This document shows positions 33,846 to 45,714 of a stretch of DNA of 64,000 nucleotides, one piece after another. The notes under the pieces are model-generated. The model saw only the letters and a program-made list of their open reading frames with translations. It ran no database searches and was not told the origin of the DNA. Every line of letters begins with the position of its first letter. The stretch's first letter is position 1. This DNA comes from Symsagittifera roscoffensis. Taxonomy: Eukaryota; Xenacoelomorpha; Acoela; Convolutidae. The DNA lies in assembly GCF_963678635.1 (NCBI RefSeq), contig NC_087064.1, positions 76,853,718 through 76,917,717 of the forward strand, in the 5' to 3' direction. The position numbers and the translations under genes were made by a program.

Positions 33846-34790
33846 TGCATTTTCCTCATAAAAAATGCTGAAGGAAAAAGCGCGACGAGTGGTCGCGAAG
33901 ATATGAATAATCGTTAGTCTGAGTAGGTTCAACTACAAATTATAGTTTTTTTCGATGTGGTGTTTTTTTTGTGATAAGGCATTGTAAACCAGATAACTGA
34001 CATAAGCGGTTAGTCATAGTTTCCGAGCTTCCCGAGTTGTTATTAAGCAAGTCAAGTTTGTCAAGTTTAGATTATGTTTCCGTTAACCTTGTTCATTAAT
34101 GTTTTTGAAGGTGGTTATCGTAAGGTTCGACGTTTGGGTCAACGGCCTGAGACAAAGATCGATTAGGTCCAACGTACCCATGAGCAAGTTAGCCAAAAAA
34201 ACGAAAACTTATTTTTATTGTCATCTGAGACTTAAATTATACATTCAAAATTATTATCAAGGGTAATAAAAAAAAAACTATTTATACCAAGAAATTTCAA
34301 GTGTGAAAGTTTAATCAGAATCTAATTAACAACAAACAATAAACTTGCCGAATATTCAAATTTACACTATATCAAACATCAAGTGTGAAAGTTTAATCAG
34401 AATCTAATCAAAAACAAACAATAAACTTGTCGTTCCGCGAGATAAACTGTCACGCATAAATATAACAAGCGAACTTTTATGTTTTAAATTTTAGGCCGTT
34501 ACAGCGCCCATAAAATAGTACGGAGCATGGCCAAATTGGCAAATTTCAATCGCCCAAAAATTAACAAACAAAAAAAGTAGTTTTTTTTTGCAATTGAACT
34601 GAAATTTTTTTAATGTCGTTCAAAACACGAATAAAACTTAACAAGATTAACTGAAAAAACGAATTCAAAGTTCCTCACCATTTTCAAATTTTCGGCAAAA
34701 TGGTTTTAAGGACTGAAAATGTTTTTATCTGTAAATTATTGTTCTCTTGTATGTTTTGGGCAACTGTTTAATTTCTTTTTTGCATTTCAG

Positions 34791-34817
34791 TGTTCGGATT
34801 TGAAATTGAATTTGAAG
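34791..34817 (+). other. candidate 27-nt microexon (array copy 2)
   Basis: One base differs from copies 1 and 3 (AAT to AAA, Asn to Lys). The acceptor 'tttttgcatttcag' and donor 'gtgagt' are intact. Confidence 0.35.
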
Positions 34818-35226
34818 GTGAGTTTCTGGCAATTTATAGTTTTTTTTTCATATTTTTGATGGTAATTGTGTACGTGCGATCTTAAGTTTTACTGGTGACC
34901 TTTGTTTAGTTTTACTGGTGATTATTAGATAGTTTTACTGGTGATCTAGTTTCATTCTTACGAAAAATCTTACGATTAAACTGGTCTTTTTTGGAAAATT
35001 ATTTAGTCCATCAAAAGTTGGGAGCTTGGATTTGAGTTTGGATTTTGGAATTATAATTCTCAAGAATTGAATCAAAAATGCGGAAAAAAAATCAAAACTC
35101 ACCGGTAACAACTGCAAAATTTGCAGATTTTGTAGAAATTAAAATTTTTAAAATCTTGGTCTGTAAATGTATTTTTTTTATCTGAATAAAATCTAAATCT
35201 AAACGAAATCTAAGAACAAAAGATCT

Positions 35227-35484
35227 GTGATTTTTAAGGTGTGTCCAGTGAAATTGATTTTTGTCGTGATTATTTTTCTGATTTTTTGCACCACAATTGT
35301 GCTAGTTCTTATTACTATGTTTTGTGAGAATTATACTTCCTTTGATGAATTTTTATCCTTTCCAAAGTTTGATACCTCAATAGATAGTCGTCGTGGGAAC
35401 ATTGTAGATTTCTTATTAATCCTCTATTTGGACAAAGTTTTGGTTCTAAGACCAATAAATTTTGTTTTTGTATCGTTAGAATAG
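35227..35484 (+). CDS. array ORF with one predicted membrane helix, copy 2
   Basis: This is the longest version of the frame, about 85 codons from a GTG codon with no in-frame ATG before the helix. The hydrophobic core is LIFVVIIFLIFCTTIVLVLI. After SRRGN the frame continues into a second hydrophobic piece (VDFLLILYLDKVLVL). Compared with copy 1 over the shared codons, I count six synonymous and four replacement codon differences. Confidence 0.3.
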   Translation: MIFKVCPVKLIFVVIIFLIFCTTIVLVLITMFCENYTSFDEFLSFPKFDTSIDSRRGNIVDFLLILYLDKVLVLRPINFVFVSLE

Positions 35485-35679
35485 TAATGTTATTTTTAGT
35501 AACAGAGGCAAAAGTCCAATGAATAGTTTTTGCTTAAGTAAAAATAGTTTTGTATTACAGGTTAATGTACACTAATAAATTTATAAATATTAATGAAAAT
35601 TGTGTATTTTATAAATCATTTTCGTTACTTTTAGCAGCTGTTTGTGTTAAACGTCAAAATCAAATGAATTGGCTAAAAG

Positions 35680-35930
35680 CAGGGGCGGATCTAGGATTTT
35701 CTCGAGTGGGGGCTTTTTTTCAAAAATTTTTCGAAAATTTTGACGACCTTTTGTTTTTGTTAGGTCGATCAGATTGATTTTCCGAGCTCTCCCAAGGCAG
35801 TAAAAGGCTTTTTTTTGGCCAAATTTTCTGCGCCGCAGGCATTTTTTTTTGAAAAAACAGGTCAAAGAAGCCGTTTTTGTGCACTTTTTGAAAAATTTTG
35901 ACGGAAAAAAATTTTGACGACCTTTTTTTT
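35680..35930 (+). mobile_element. hAT-type MITE, 3'-truncated
   Basis: The left end 'caggggcggatctagg' and the flanking 'gctaaaag' are identical to the copy at 31331. The element is cut at about 35930, where array sequence ('gggtcaacggcctgag') resumes out of order. The break marks a deletion or recombination junction in the array. Confidence 0.8.
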
Positions 35931-36594
35931 TGGGTCAACGGCCTGAGACAAAGATCGATTAGGTCCAATGTACCCATGAGCAAGTTAGCCAAAAAAATGA
36001 AAACTTATTTTTATTGTCATCTGAGACTTAAATTATACATTCAAAATTATTATCAAGGGTAATAAAAAAAAACAAACAACTATTTATACTAAGAAATTTC
36101 AAGCGTGAAAGTTTAATCAGAATCTAATCAACAACAAACAATAAACTTGCCGAATATTCAAATTTACACTATATCAAACATCAAGTGTGAAAGTTCAATC
36201 AGCATCTAATCAAAAACAAACAATAAACTTGCCGTTCCGCGAGATAAACTGTCACGCATAAATATAACAAGGGAACTTTTATATTTCAAATTTTAGGCCG
36301 TTACAGCGCGCATAAAATAGTCCGGAGCATGGCCAAATTGGCAAATTTCAATCGCCCTAAAATGAACAAAAAGTAAAAAGTGGTTTTTTTTTGCAATTGA
36401 ACTGAAATTTTTTTAATGTCGTTCAAAACACGAATAAAACCCAAAAAGATTAACTGAAAAAACGAATTCAAAGTTCCTCACCATTTTGCAAATTTTCGGC
36501 AAAATGGTTTTAAGGACTGAAAATGTTTTCATCTGTAAATTATTGTTCTCTTGTATGTTTTGGGCAATTGTTGAATTTCTTCTTTGCATTTCAG

Positions 36595-36621
36595 TGTTCG
36601 GATTTGAATTTGAATTTGAAG
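36595..36621 (+). other. candidate 27-nt microexon (array copy 3)
   Basis: Identical to copy 1. The acceptor tract 'tttcttctttgcatttcag' and donor 'gtgagt' are intact. Confidence 0.35.
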
Positions 36622-36994
36622 GTGAGTTTCTGGCAATTTATAGTTTTTTTTCATTTTGTTGATGGTAAGTGTGTAAATGCGATCTTAAGTCTTACTGGTG
36701 ACCTTTGCTTAGTTTTACTGGTGATCTAGTTTCATTCTTAAGAAAAATCTTACGAATAAATTGGTCTTTTTTGGAAAATTATTCACTCCATCAAAAGTTG
36801 GGAGCTTGGATTTGAGTTTGGATTTTGGAATTATAATTCTCAAGAATTGAATCAAAAATGCGGAAAAAAAATAAAAACTCACTGGTAACAACTGCAAAAT
36901 TTGCAGATTTTGTAGAAAATAAAATTTTTGAAATCTTGGCCTTTAAATGTATTTTTTTTTATCTGAATAAACGAAATCTAAGAACAAAAGATCT

Positions 36995-37246
36995 GTGATT
37001 TTTGTGGTGTGTCCAGTGAAATTGATTTTTGTCGTGATTGTTTTTCCGATTTTTTGCACCACAATTGTGCTAGTTCTTATTACTATGTTTTGTGAGAATA
37101 ATTCTTCCTTTGATGAATTTTTATTCTTTCCAAAGCTTGATACCTCAATAGCTAGTCGTCGTGGGAATATTGTAGATTTCTTATTAATCCTCGATTTGGA
37201 CAAAGTTTTGGTTCTAAGACCAATAAATTTTGTTTTTGTATCGTAA
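36995..37246 (+). CDS. array ORF with one predicted membrane helix, copy 3
   Basis: The same frame as copy 2 is open for about 83 codons, with a Pro (CCG) in the middle of the helix that would weaken it. Compared with copy 2, I count seven replacement and one synonymous codon differences over the shared region, which suggests relaxed constraint after duplication. Confidence 0.28.
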   Translation: MIFVVCPVKLIFVVIVFPIFCTTIVLVLITMFCENNSSFDEFLFFPKLDTSIASRRGNIVDFLLILDLDKVLVLRPINFVFVS

Positions 37247-37439
37247 TGTTTTTTTTTAGTAACAGAGGCAAAAGTCCAATGAAAAGTTTTTGCTTAAAAA
37301 AAAATATTTTTGTTTTACAGGTTAATGTACACTAATAAATTTATAAATATTAATGAAAATTGTGTATTTTATAAATCATTTTTGTTACTTTTAGCAGCTG
37401 TTTGTGTTAAACGTCAAAATCAAATGAATTGGCTAAAAG

Positions 37440-37862
37440 CAGGGGCGGATCTAGGATTTTCTCGAGTGGGGGCTTTTTTCAAAAAATTTTCGAAAATTTT
37501 GACGATTTTTTGTTTTTGATAGGTCGATTAGATTGATTTTCCGAGCTCTCCCAAGGCAGTAAAAGACTTTTTTTGGCCAAGTTTTCTGCGCCGCAGGCAA
37601 TTTTTTGAAAAAACAGGTCAAAGAAGCCGTTTTTGGGCACTTTTTGAAAAATTTAGACGGAAAAAGATGCGTTTTTTTGGCGCGCGCTCCCCCTCAAAAT
37701 TAGTATATATAAAGGCGCCAAAGGCGCCTTTAAGAAAATTTTAGGGTCGGTCGGCCAAAAACTGATTTCTTAAAAAGTACCAAAGGGGGGACCCTTTGGG
37801 TTGGCAGGGTTCGAATCCCTGAGAGGGGGGGGGGGCGTCCGCCCCCCCTAAATCCGCCCTTG
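37440..37862 (+). mobile_element. hAT-type MITE, complete, same insertion as 31331
   Basis: It has the same termini, and the same 'gctaaaag' duplication at 37432-37439 and 37863-37870. This is therefore one insertion copied with its flanks, not a second transposition. Confidence 0.85.
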
Positions 37863-38336
37863 GCTAAAAGTACAATGATATTGCAGCAAATGCTTAGTTT
37901 CTTTATATTTATTTACCTACACTCTTTTTTCATCTATAAAAATTATTTTGTTAAAAAACTGACATTTTCGTGTTTGTTTCATTTCTTAAATTTTTATCCA
38001 GATTGTTCTTAACCATAACTGCCTAGTTGGGTATCGTGAAAATATTTTCTATGATTCTTCAAACTTTCATAAGAACCTGCCTTCACTTGTTTGGTTTATA
38101 AATCTGTGTTTGCCCAAGATTGAATTATGGTTTCGACGGCATGGACTTTTGTTTTCGGATGTGTTTCAATTTTTTGTTCTTTTCAAGCAAAATCAGGTAC
38201 CAAAAAATTATCGGATGGCGTCGAGTTTTATATCATACTAAAACATTTTCAATTGTGACCCAAACTACAATAAAATGTTCAATAAAAACTTTTGTCCAAT
38301 ATGCTTTTTGTAACATCGACATTTGTGTTCCGCGAC

Positions 38337-38540
38337 ATTCTTGCACCACACACAAAAAAAAACTAATTAAAAAAATAAATCAAATTTATTTAAGCTTGTT
38401 AAATTGACAATTGAGAAGTAAGATTTCACTGCTTCTAGATTCTTGCACCACACACAAAAAAAAACTAATTAAAAAAATAAATCAAATTTATTTAAGCTTG
38501 TTAAATTGACAATTGAGAAGTAAGATTTCACTGCTCAAGC
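38337..38540 (+). repeat. perfect 102-bp direct tandem duplication
   Basis: The segment starting 'ttgcaccacacacaaaaaaa' (38341) and ending '..gatttcactgct' recurs 102 bp later (38443) without visible changes. The lack of divergence means it is very recent or an assembly artefact. Confidence 0.85.
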
Positions 38541-40484
38541 GCATTACATAATCAACGCTTTCAATAATTAGTACAATTTTTGTAAGTAAACTGATTTCAC
38601 TGAACATTAATCAGCATCTAATCAAAAACAAACAATAAACTTGCCGTTCCGCGACATAAACTGTCACGCATAAATTTAACAAGGGAACTTTTATGTTTCA
38701 AATTTTAAGCCATTACAGCGCGCATAAAATAGTCCGGAGCATGGCCAAATTGGAAAATTTCAATCGCCCAATATTTAACAAAAAAAAAAGTAGTTTTTTT
38801 TACAATTGTTTTTTCCAAATTTTCAATGGAGTAACAAATTGTCAAAACAAAATGACTAAAAAAGCGCCATAAATATAGATATTCCGATTTTTTTTTGAAA
38901 ATCAGACTAATACGGAAAATTAGAAGTGAAATGAATCTCAGTCGTAACAAGGTTGCCCTAATCCGGGTTCAAAAATTAGATACTTTGCTTAATTTCTATG
39001 TCTTCGCATCAACATAACGAGTGCTTGTACCTTGTGTGGCAACAGTTACAGTAGATTTTATCGTGATTTGATTATAATGTTCATTTTTTATTATTATTTT
39101 CAAAAATGTTTTTCGAATTTCCTTTTTACTGTTTTTTTTCTGTATTTAGCTGAAGATATGTTTTGATCTTTCATGTTTTTAACATTAGCTAAAAATTTTT
39201 AATCCCATGAGCTCAAATATAAAAGTCATTTTGCTTTGATCTTTTTTTGTCATGCTATGGGTTTTTGAAAATTGCCAATTTATTCGACTTCGGGTAAGTG
39301 AAACATGATAAATTTTGAATTTTGAGATTTTTTTAGAAAAGGGGAGTTTTCTCTTCTTAAGAAATGTTCCAAAAATTTATGAATGCATGCAGTTTGTTCT
39401 AACTAATAATTTGCTATATGTCAACTGAATCAGTTTGAATTTCACATAGCATGAGGGGTATGGTTTTCAAAAAGTCCAGTAAAACAGAATTGAAAAATTT
39501 GTCACGTTTTTTTTAAGTGAACGACGTCATTAACCTTAAAGGGCAGGAAACAATCACAGCTTCGCTTTGACACGAGCATTCCTATGTCTTATTGAATAAA
39601 TTCATGTATTTTGAAAAACTGCCATACACTAAAAAATTATCATGCTTTTTCATACAATGCAAAAAGTTTTATCATGTAAAAAGGAAGTGTTAGGTAAATC
39701 TTTTAATACTGACTCATTAATGAAGTATTTGGGAGTAATCGGGTTATTCTTCTGACTCTTGAAGGTATTTTATGCTTGGAGTGGGTTTCACTCTGTCATT
39801 GACGGCAATATGAACTGCCAGAATTCAAAATCAAAAAAAAATTGCCTCAGATTTGTTTCGCGCTCTAACTTAAATTATCAGCACTGTTAAGTTTTTATTA
39901 ATGATACAAGTAACAACTACAAAATTTACTTTGAATTATTCCGCAATACAAATTTGTTTGAATTGAGGCAAACTAATCGATCGTAATACTTTCGTACGAC
40001 TCAAATTTTCACATCTTGTATTTGATTTTGTCCAAAATTTATGATTTTTCAACTATTTTGGTTTTAGATAAATTTTGGTTATATGCTTCTAGTTTATACA
40101 AATCAATGCTCGAGTTGACGATTTCCAACTGGGTGGTTATATTCAGTTATCGTGAAATTTTTTGCGAGTCTTTTGGACAAGAGATGAAAAATTTACTTAC
40201 TCTGCAGGTTTCTTAACACATGAGATGATTGGTGCAGAACTTAATAAACAAATGTATAAGCAAAGTATATCAAAAACTAAAGTTTTGATATGTACTTGAT
40301 GGCAATTGGAGTGAATTAAGTTCTCCATTGCGTTTTTGAACGACTTAAAATTAAGTTTATTTTCGAGTTTGTTTAGTTAAAAGTTATACTAGGTAGTGCA
40401 TTGTTATTTCTTGTCTTGAGGTGACAAGAGTGTGAACTTTATTTGAGGAGTTAGGGGTCGATGCAGGGGTCGATGGCAAAATTT

Positions 40485-40775
40485 ATCTGACCAGGGGAAT
40501 GTTTAGGACAAGTTCCCCGCTCCCTCAGGGATTCGGATTCGACCCCATGCCGACTCAAAGGGTCCTCCCTTTGTACTATTTTGAGATATCCCTTTTTGGC
40601 TGACTGAATCTAAAGTTTTTCTAGGCGCTTTTGGTGCCAAAATGTACTAACTTTGAGGGGGGAGCGCGCGTCGAAAAAACGCGAATTTTTGGTCAAAATT
40701 ATCCAAAAAATGCCTAAAAACGGCTTTTTTGGCTTGCTTTTTCAAAATTTTGCCTACTATCTTAATTTTTTGAAA
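40485..40775 (-). mobile_element. hAT-type MITE, inverted diverged copy (array unit 3)
   Basis: It is the same insertion as at 29140 and 33545, with 'caggggaatgtttagg', 'ccctcagggattcgg', 'aaagggtcctccctttg' and 'gaggggggagcgcgcg' in order. Confidence 0.7.
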
Positions 40776-43025
40776 ATAATTCCTGCATATTCCTCATAAA
40801 AATTGCTGAAGGAAGAAGCGCGACGAGTGGTCACGAAGATAGAAATAATCGTTAGTCTGAGTAGGTTCAACTACAAATTATAGTTTTTTTTCGATGTGGT
40901 GTTTTTTGTGATAAGGCATTGTAAACCAGATAACTGACATAAGCGGTTAGTTATACTTTCCGAGCTTCCCGAGTTGTCATTAACCATGTCAAGTTTATCA
41001 AGGGTAATAAAAAAAAACTATTTATACTAAGAAATTTCAAGTAAGAAAGTTTAATCAGCATCTAATTAACAACAAACAATAAACTTGCCGTTCCGCGGGA
41101 TAAATTGTCACGCATAAATATAATGCAGGAGTTTTTATGTTTCAATTTTAGGCCTTTACAGCGCGCATAAACTAGTCCAGAGCACGGCCAAATTGGCAAA
41201 TTTCAGTCGCCCAAAATTTAACAAAAAGTAAAATCAGTTTTTTTTTGCAATTGAGCTGGAGTAGTTGATATTTTTAATGGAGTAACAATTTGTCGGAAAA
41301 AAATGACTAAAAAACGCCCCAAACATAGATTTTCCGATTTTTTTTTGAAAAACGGATTAATACGGAAAATTAGATGTGAAACGAATCTCAGTCGTAACAA
41401 GGTTGCTCTACTCCGGGTTCAAAAATTAGATATTTTGGTCTTATTTCTAAGTCTTTGCATCAACAAAACGAGTGCTTGTACTTTGTGTGGTAACACTTAC
41501 AGTAGATTTTATTGTGATTTGTTTATAATCACTCTATAATTTTTTTCGAAACTTTAAAGTACTGGTATGGCAAGGTTATAATTGAGATCGACTATTGGTT
41601 ACTTATGCAGTATTACAGAACAATTTCTTCTGTAACTTCGACAAAAACTGCTCAAATATCAACTCAAAGACTCGAATGCTCCGATTGCTACTTGATCAGT
41701 ATCAAATAAAGTTAATTAAAATATTCAAATTTACAATATATCAAACATCAAGTGTGAAACTTTAATCAGCATCTAATCAAAAACAAACAATAAACTTGCC
41801 GTTCCGCGAGATAAACTGTCACGCATAAATATAACAAGGGAACTTTTATGTTTCAAATTTTAAGCCGTTACATCGCGCATAAAACAGTCCGGAGCATGGC
41901 CAAATTGGCAAACTTCAATCGTCCAGTATTTAACAAAAATAAAAAAAGTAGTTTTTTTTTACAATTTTTTTTTCCAAATTTTCAATGGAGTAACAAATTG
42001 TCAAAACACAATGACTAAAAAACAGTTACAGTAGATTTTATCGTGATTTGATTATAATGTTCAATTTTTATTATTATTTTCAAAAGTGTTTTTCGAATTT
42101 CATTTTTACTGTTTTTTTTCTGTATTTAGCTGAAGATATGTTTTGATCTTTCATTTTTTTAACATTAGCTAAAAATTTTTAATCCCATGAGCTCAAATAT
42201 AAAAGTCATTTTGCTTTGATCTTTTTTTGTCATGCTATGGGTTTTTGAAAATTGCCAATTTATTCGACTTCGGGTAAGTGAAACATGATAAATTTTAAAT
42301 TTTGAGATTTTTTTAGAAAAGGGGAGTTTTCTCTTCTTAAGAAATGTTCCAAAAATTTATGAATGCATGCAATTTGTTCTAACTAATAATTTGCTATATG
42401 TCAAGTGAATCAGTTTGGATTTTACATAGCATGAGGGGGTATGGTTTTCAAAAAGTCCAGTAAAATGGAATTGAAAAATTCGTCATGTTTTTTTAAGAGA
42501 ACGAACTTAAAGGGCAGGGAACAATCAGAGCTTCGCTTTGATACGAGCATTCCTATGTCTTATTGAAAAAATTCATGTATTTTGAAAAACTGCCATACAC
42601 TAAAAAAATATCATGCTTTTTCATACAATGCAAAAGGTTTTATCATGTAAAAAGGAAGTGTTAAATAAAGCTTTTAATACTGACTTATTAATGAAGTTTT
42701 TGGGAGTAATCGGGTTATTCTTCCGACTCTTGAAGGTATTTTATGCTTGGAGTGGGATTCACTCTGTCATTGACGGCGATATGAACTTTCAGAATTCAAA
42801 AGTAAAAAAAGTTGCCTCATATTTGTTTCGCGCTGTAACTTAAATTATCAGCACTGTTAAGTTTTTATTGATGATACAAGTAACAACTGCAAAAACTTAC
42901 TTCGAATTTTTCCGCATTACAAATTTGTTCGAATTGAGGCAAACTAATTGATCGTAATACTTTCTTACGACTCAAACTTTCACATGTTATATTTGATTTT
43001 GTCCAAAATTTATGATTTTTCAACA

Positions 43026-45410
43026 TTTTTAAGTGAAATCCACTTACCGCTTTTGTCTGTGGATTCAGCAAACTGCTGTAATTAGATTCCGATAATAGTA
43101 ATAGCGGATTCCGCATACTTGTAAGCTGGCTCCGCTTACAATTCGCGGATTCAGCCTACAAAATGATTCTACGACAGCGCAGTTTACTGCACTCAAGAAT
43201 AGTTATTTGGTACAGAATCCTCAAATTTTTCTGGATTCCGCATTTTTTTTAGTGATTTCTACAAATGTACAGCAGTTTTTGTTCCGACTTTTGTAATGAC
43301 AGTAACGGAATTTTTGTGCTCGGGTGGGTTTTTTTTCTTCAGACAAATTTCGATACTTAGAAATCGTTCCAAATTGGTTGAAAGAAGCTGGTTTGCCACA
43401 ATTGATATGTTAATAGGAACGAAATCTATCCTTTTGTACTTAATATGGCGTGTGGGAGGACGACTTTTAAAAACAATTATGTACTTTTAAATTTTTTTAC
43501 TTACCTTTTTTCATGTTATTTTTTGCTCCATAGACCTTAAAAGGCACTAGGAACATTCAGGGCCTTGCCCTGATACGAGCAGTCTTGTTTTTTTTATATA
43601 TTCAACCACATTGAAAATATCTAAAAAATGGCCTGGTTGCGGATTCCACGACAAGGCCATTTTGATTCTCTTGCGGAAACCGCTTGCAGATAGCAAAATG
43701 CGCAATTTGGTTCTGCAATGTGCGTTTTGTTTTTTGTTGACGGCGCCATAATTAGGTTCACATGTGAGTCAGCCAAAAATTAGGTAAGCCGTTGCTTTAC
43801 AAAATAGATGTTGAATAAGGCTAAATAAACTAATATTTCAATCTTTTAATGAATAAAAAAGAAGAATAAACAGTGTGCAAAAAGAACAGAATATTCCGAC
43901 TACATAAGATTGTAATGACAATTAGAGAATTATGAAAACTCGGTAGAGCGTTTTTTAAAAGTTTTGTAGCGTGTTAAAGCGGTTTAAAAAAGCTTTTTAC
44001 ATTAAACAAAAAAACTAAAACAAATAAGACTATAATTAGGGTTGCAAAGGCAGTTAAAAAACTATAAAATCTTTCATTTTTTATTCGAACTTTTAACGAG
44101 TCAAAATTGTTAAACAAATCGTCTTACAAGAAACTAGAAAACAAGAATAAACTTTTGTAGTGCAAGTAGCTCAGAGTGATTTGAAAACAAGAATGAGTGC
44201 AAAAATAGTAAGGAACTTATAAAAAAAATAATTCATTTTTTTTTCCATTTTTTGAAGTTAAAAAACTTTTTCCAAAGATTACCACCAATTTCTTGAGGCG
44301 CTTTTAGAAAAATTGAGGCGCTTTTAGTTGGTCGAAGAACGATGTCATAAAATAGTACCAAAAAGGGGACCCTTTGGGCGGTGAGGGTTCGAATCCCTAA
44401 GGGCAAAAGAAAGCTCACCCCTCCCCCTAAATCCGACCCTGACTCCCAGCCATATAGCCCCTTTTTTGAAAGTGGTCGAAACCAAAGATTATATTTAATT
44501 TAGTTTGCGTTTGACATTTCAATTTTTGAGTAATATTTAAAGAAAGGAATCTAGTCAGAGATCGGAAAAGTTCACTTAAAATGGAATATAGCAGGGCAGA
44601 AATAAATGACATCAAAACTTAGCCAGGGGTGTCAAATTCCTGAAAAAATTATCGAATCTTCCTCCTGAATCTGCCCTCTTCCAGATATATAAAATTAGTG
44701 CATATTTTCAAAATAAAAGGATAAATTTGGAAGTTGGATGATAAAGTTGACCGTCTAAATTGGAAATATGTGGAAAGAAACGGTTGGTTGACCTTTCATC
44801 TAATTGAATGGTCAGCTTGAATTTCAACTTCTTATTTGTCAGGAAACTTGTTCGAATGAATGTGATGGGCGATTTGTCTGAATTTTAGGAAGTTCACTTG
44901 CACAGTCTGCAAAATTAATGCCTCCTAGAGACTAAGTGAATCGGAAGCTATTTAGCCCAAATTCCACCTAATTTCCTTGAAAACTGAACCCCCGAGAAAC
45001 CGATATAAAACGAATGGAAAAGTACTTAAGAGAAAGTGATTGCTAACAACGGCTTCTCATTTGTCATTGGGGAAATGATAAGCATCAAATGAGCTTTCAA
45101 TTACTCCAAAAACAAATAATCGATCTGCTATTTATTTATTAGAGTTGAACGATTTAAATAATGAACTCTCAAATCCAGTAAAAGTAATTCATTGCAAAAT
45201 GTAGAAGTAAGTTTTTGTAAAGAACTCAGATTGAACTTTGAAGTTACAGAAAAGTATCAGTTACTGAAAACCACTAATAAGTATTTGCTAAATCGACTTC
45301 ACTTGTAAATGCTAAAAGAGTGGTTTTCAAACAAAGCGGCTTATAATGTTTCGGATAGTTGAAAGAACTCTCTGCAATCAAATAAAACAATATATGCGCA
45401 TGAGGAATTT
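43026..45410. other. gene-free stretch with MITE and old array-like fragments
   Basis: 'gaccttaaaaggcactagg' and 'cttgccctgatacgagca' near 43540-43585 are diverged matches to the array marker around 28175-28220, so older copies extend past the array. No gene is seen. Confidence 0.45.
44275..44441 (+). mobile_element. hAT-type MITE, right-end fragment
   Basis: The segment keeps 'gaggcgcttttag', 'accaaaaaggggaccctttgg', 'agggttcgaatccct' and the right terminus 'ccccctaaatccgaccctg', matching the right half of the MITE at 31331. The left half is missing. Confidence 0.65.
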
Positions 45411-45454
45411 CGAGAAGTAGAGAGGGAGAAGGTACCCGGGTCGAGGTGCTCACT

Positions 45455-45625
45455 TTATGACCGTCTCGACCAAAAATTGGTACATTTTGACCGTTTCAGT
45501 CAAAAGTGGGTATGTTTTGACTGTGCTCGACCAAAACAAGGTGCTCGACCGTGCTCGACCCAAGTAAGATATGTTTCCTCCATATGCATAGCAAAAAATG
45601 TGATTGACCGTGCTCGACGCAAAGC
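45455..45625 (+). repeat. short 'gaccgtgctcgacc' repeats
   Basis: Imperfect repeats of 'tgaccgt(g)ctcgaccaaaa' occur about six times, partly tandem at 45530-45560. No function is inferred. Confidence 0.55.
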
Positions 45626-45714
45626 ATTTAATCCTACTCAAAGCGCCATTTTAGGTCTGTTAATAGCTCATGCCAAATTTGGATTTAATTAGTTGTTGGT
45701 TTTCATTTTTAAGC

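Larger units (their letters stand above)
27230..43025 (+). repeat. mosaic tandem array of long complex units
   Basis: Marker sequences recur in the same order. 'catgagctcaaa..' occurs near 27838, 32368, 39208 and 42188. 'acgagcattcctatgtc' occurs near 28212, 32598, 39574 and 42543. 'gaattattccgcaatacaaa' occurs near 28578, 32956 and 39933, with a diverged form at 42904. 'cttgaggtgacaaga' occurs near 29064, 33440 and 40413. 'caacggcctgagacaaagatcg' occurs near 29657, 34140 and 35938. 'cagtgttcggatttgaa' occurs near 30352, 34788 and 36592. 'gtaaagtactgg..ggttataattgagatcga' starts a unit near 27255 and 41550. Four copies of the left half and three of the right half are present, with internal deletions. 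Copies look roughly 85-95% identical by eye. Confidence 0.9.

Noticed and set aside
27230-43025. CRISPR-like or satellite DNA interpretation of the array
   Set aside because: The repeats are kilobase-sized, complex and diverged with nested transposons, in a eukaryotic context.
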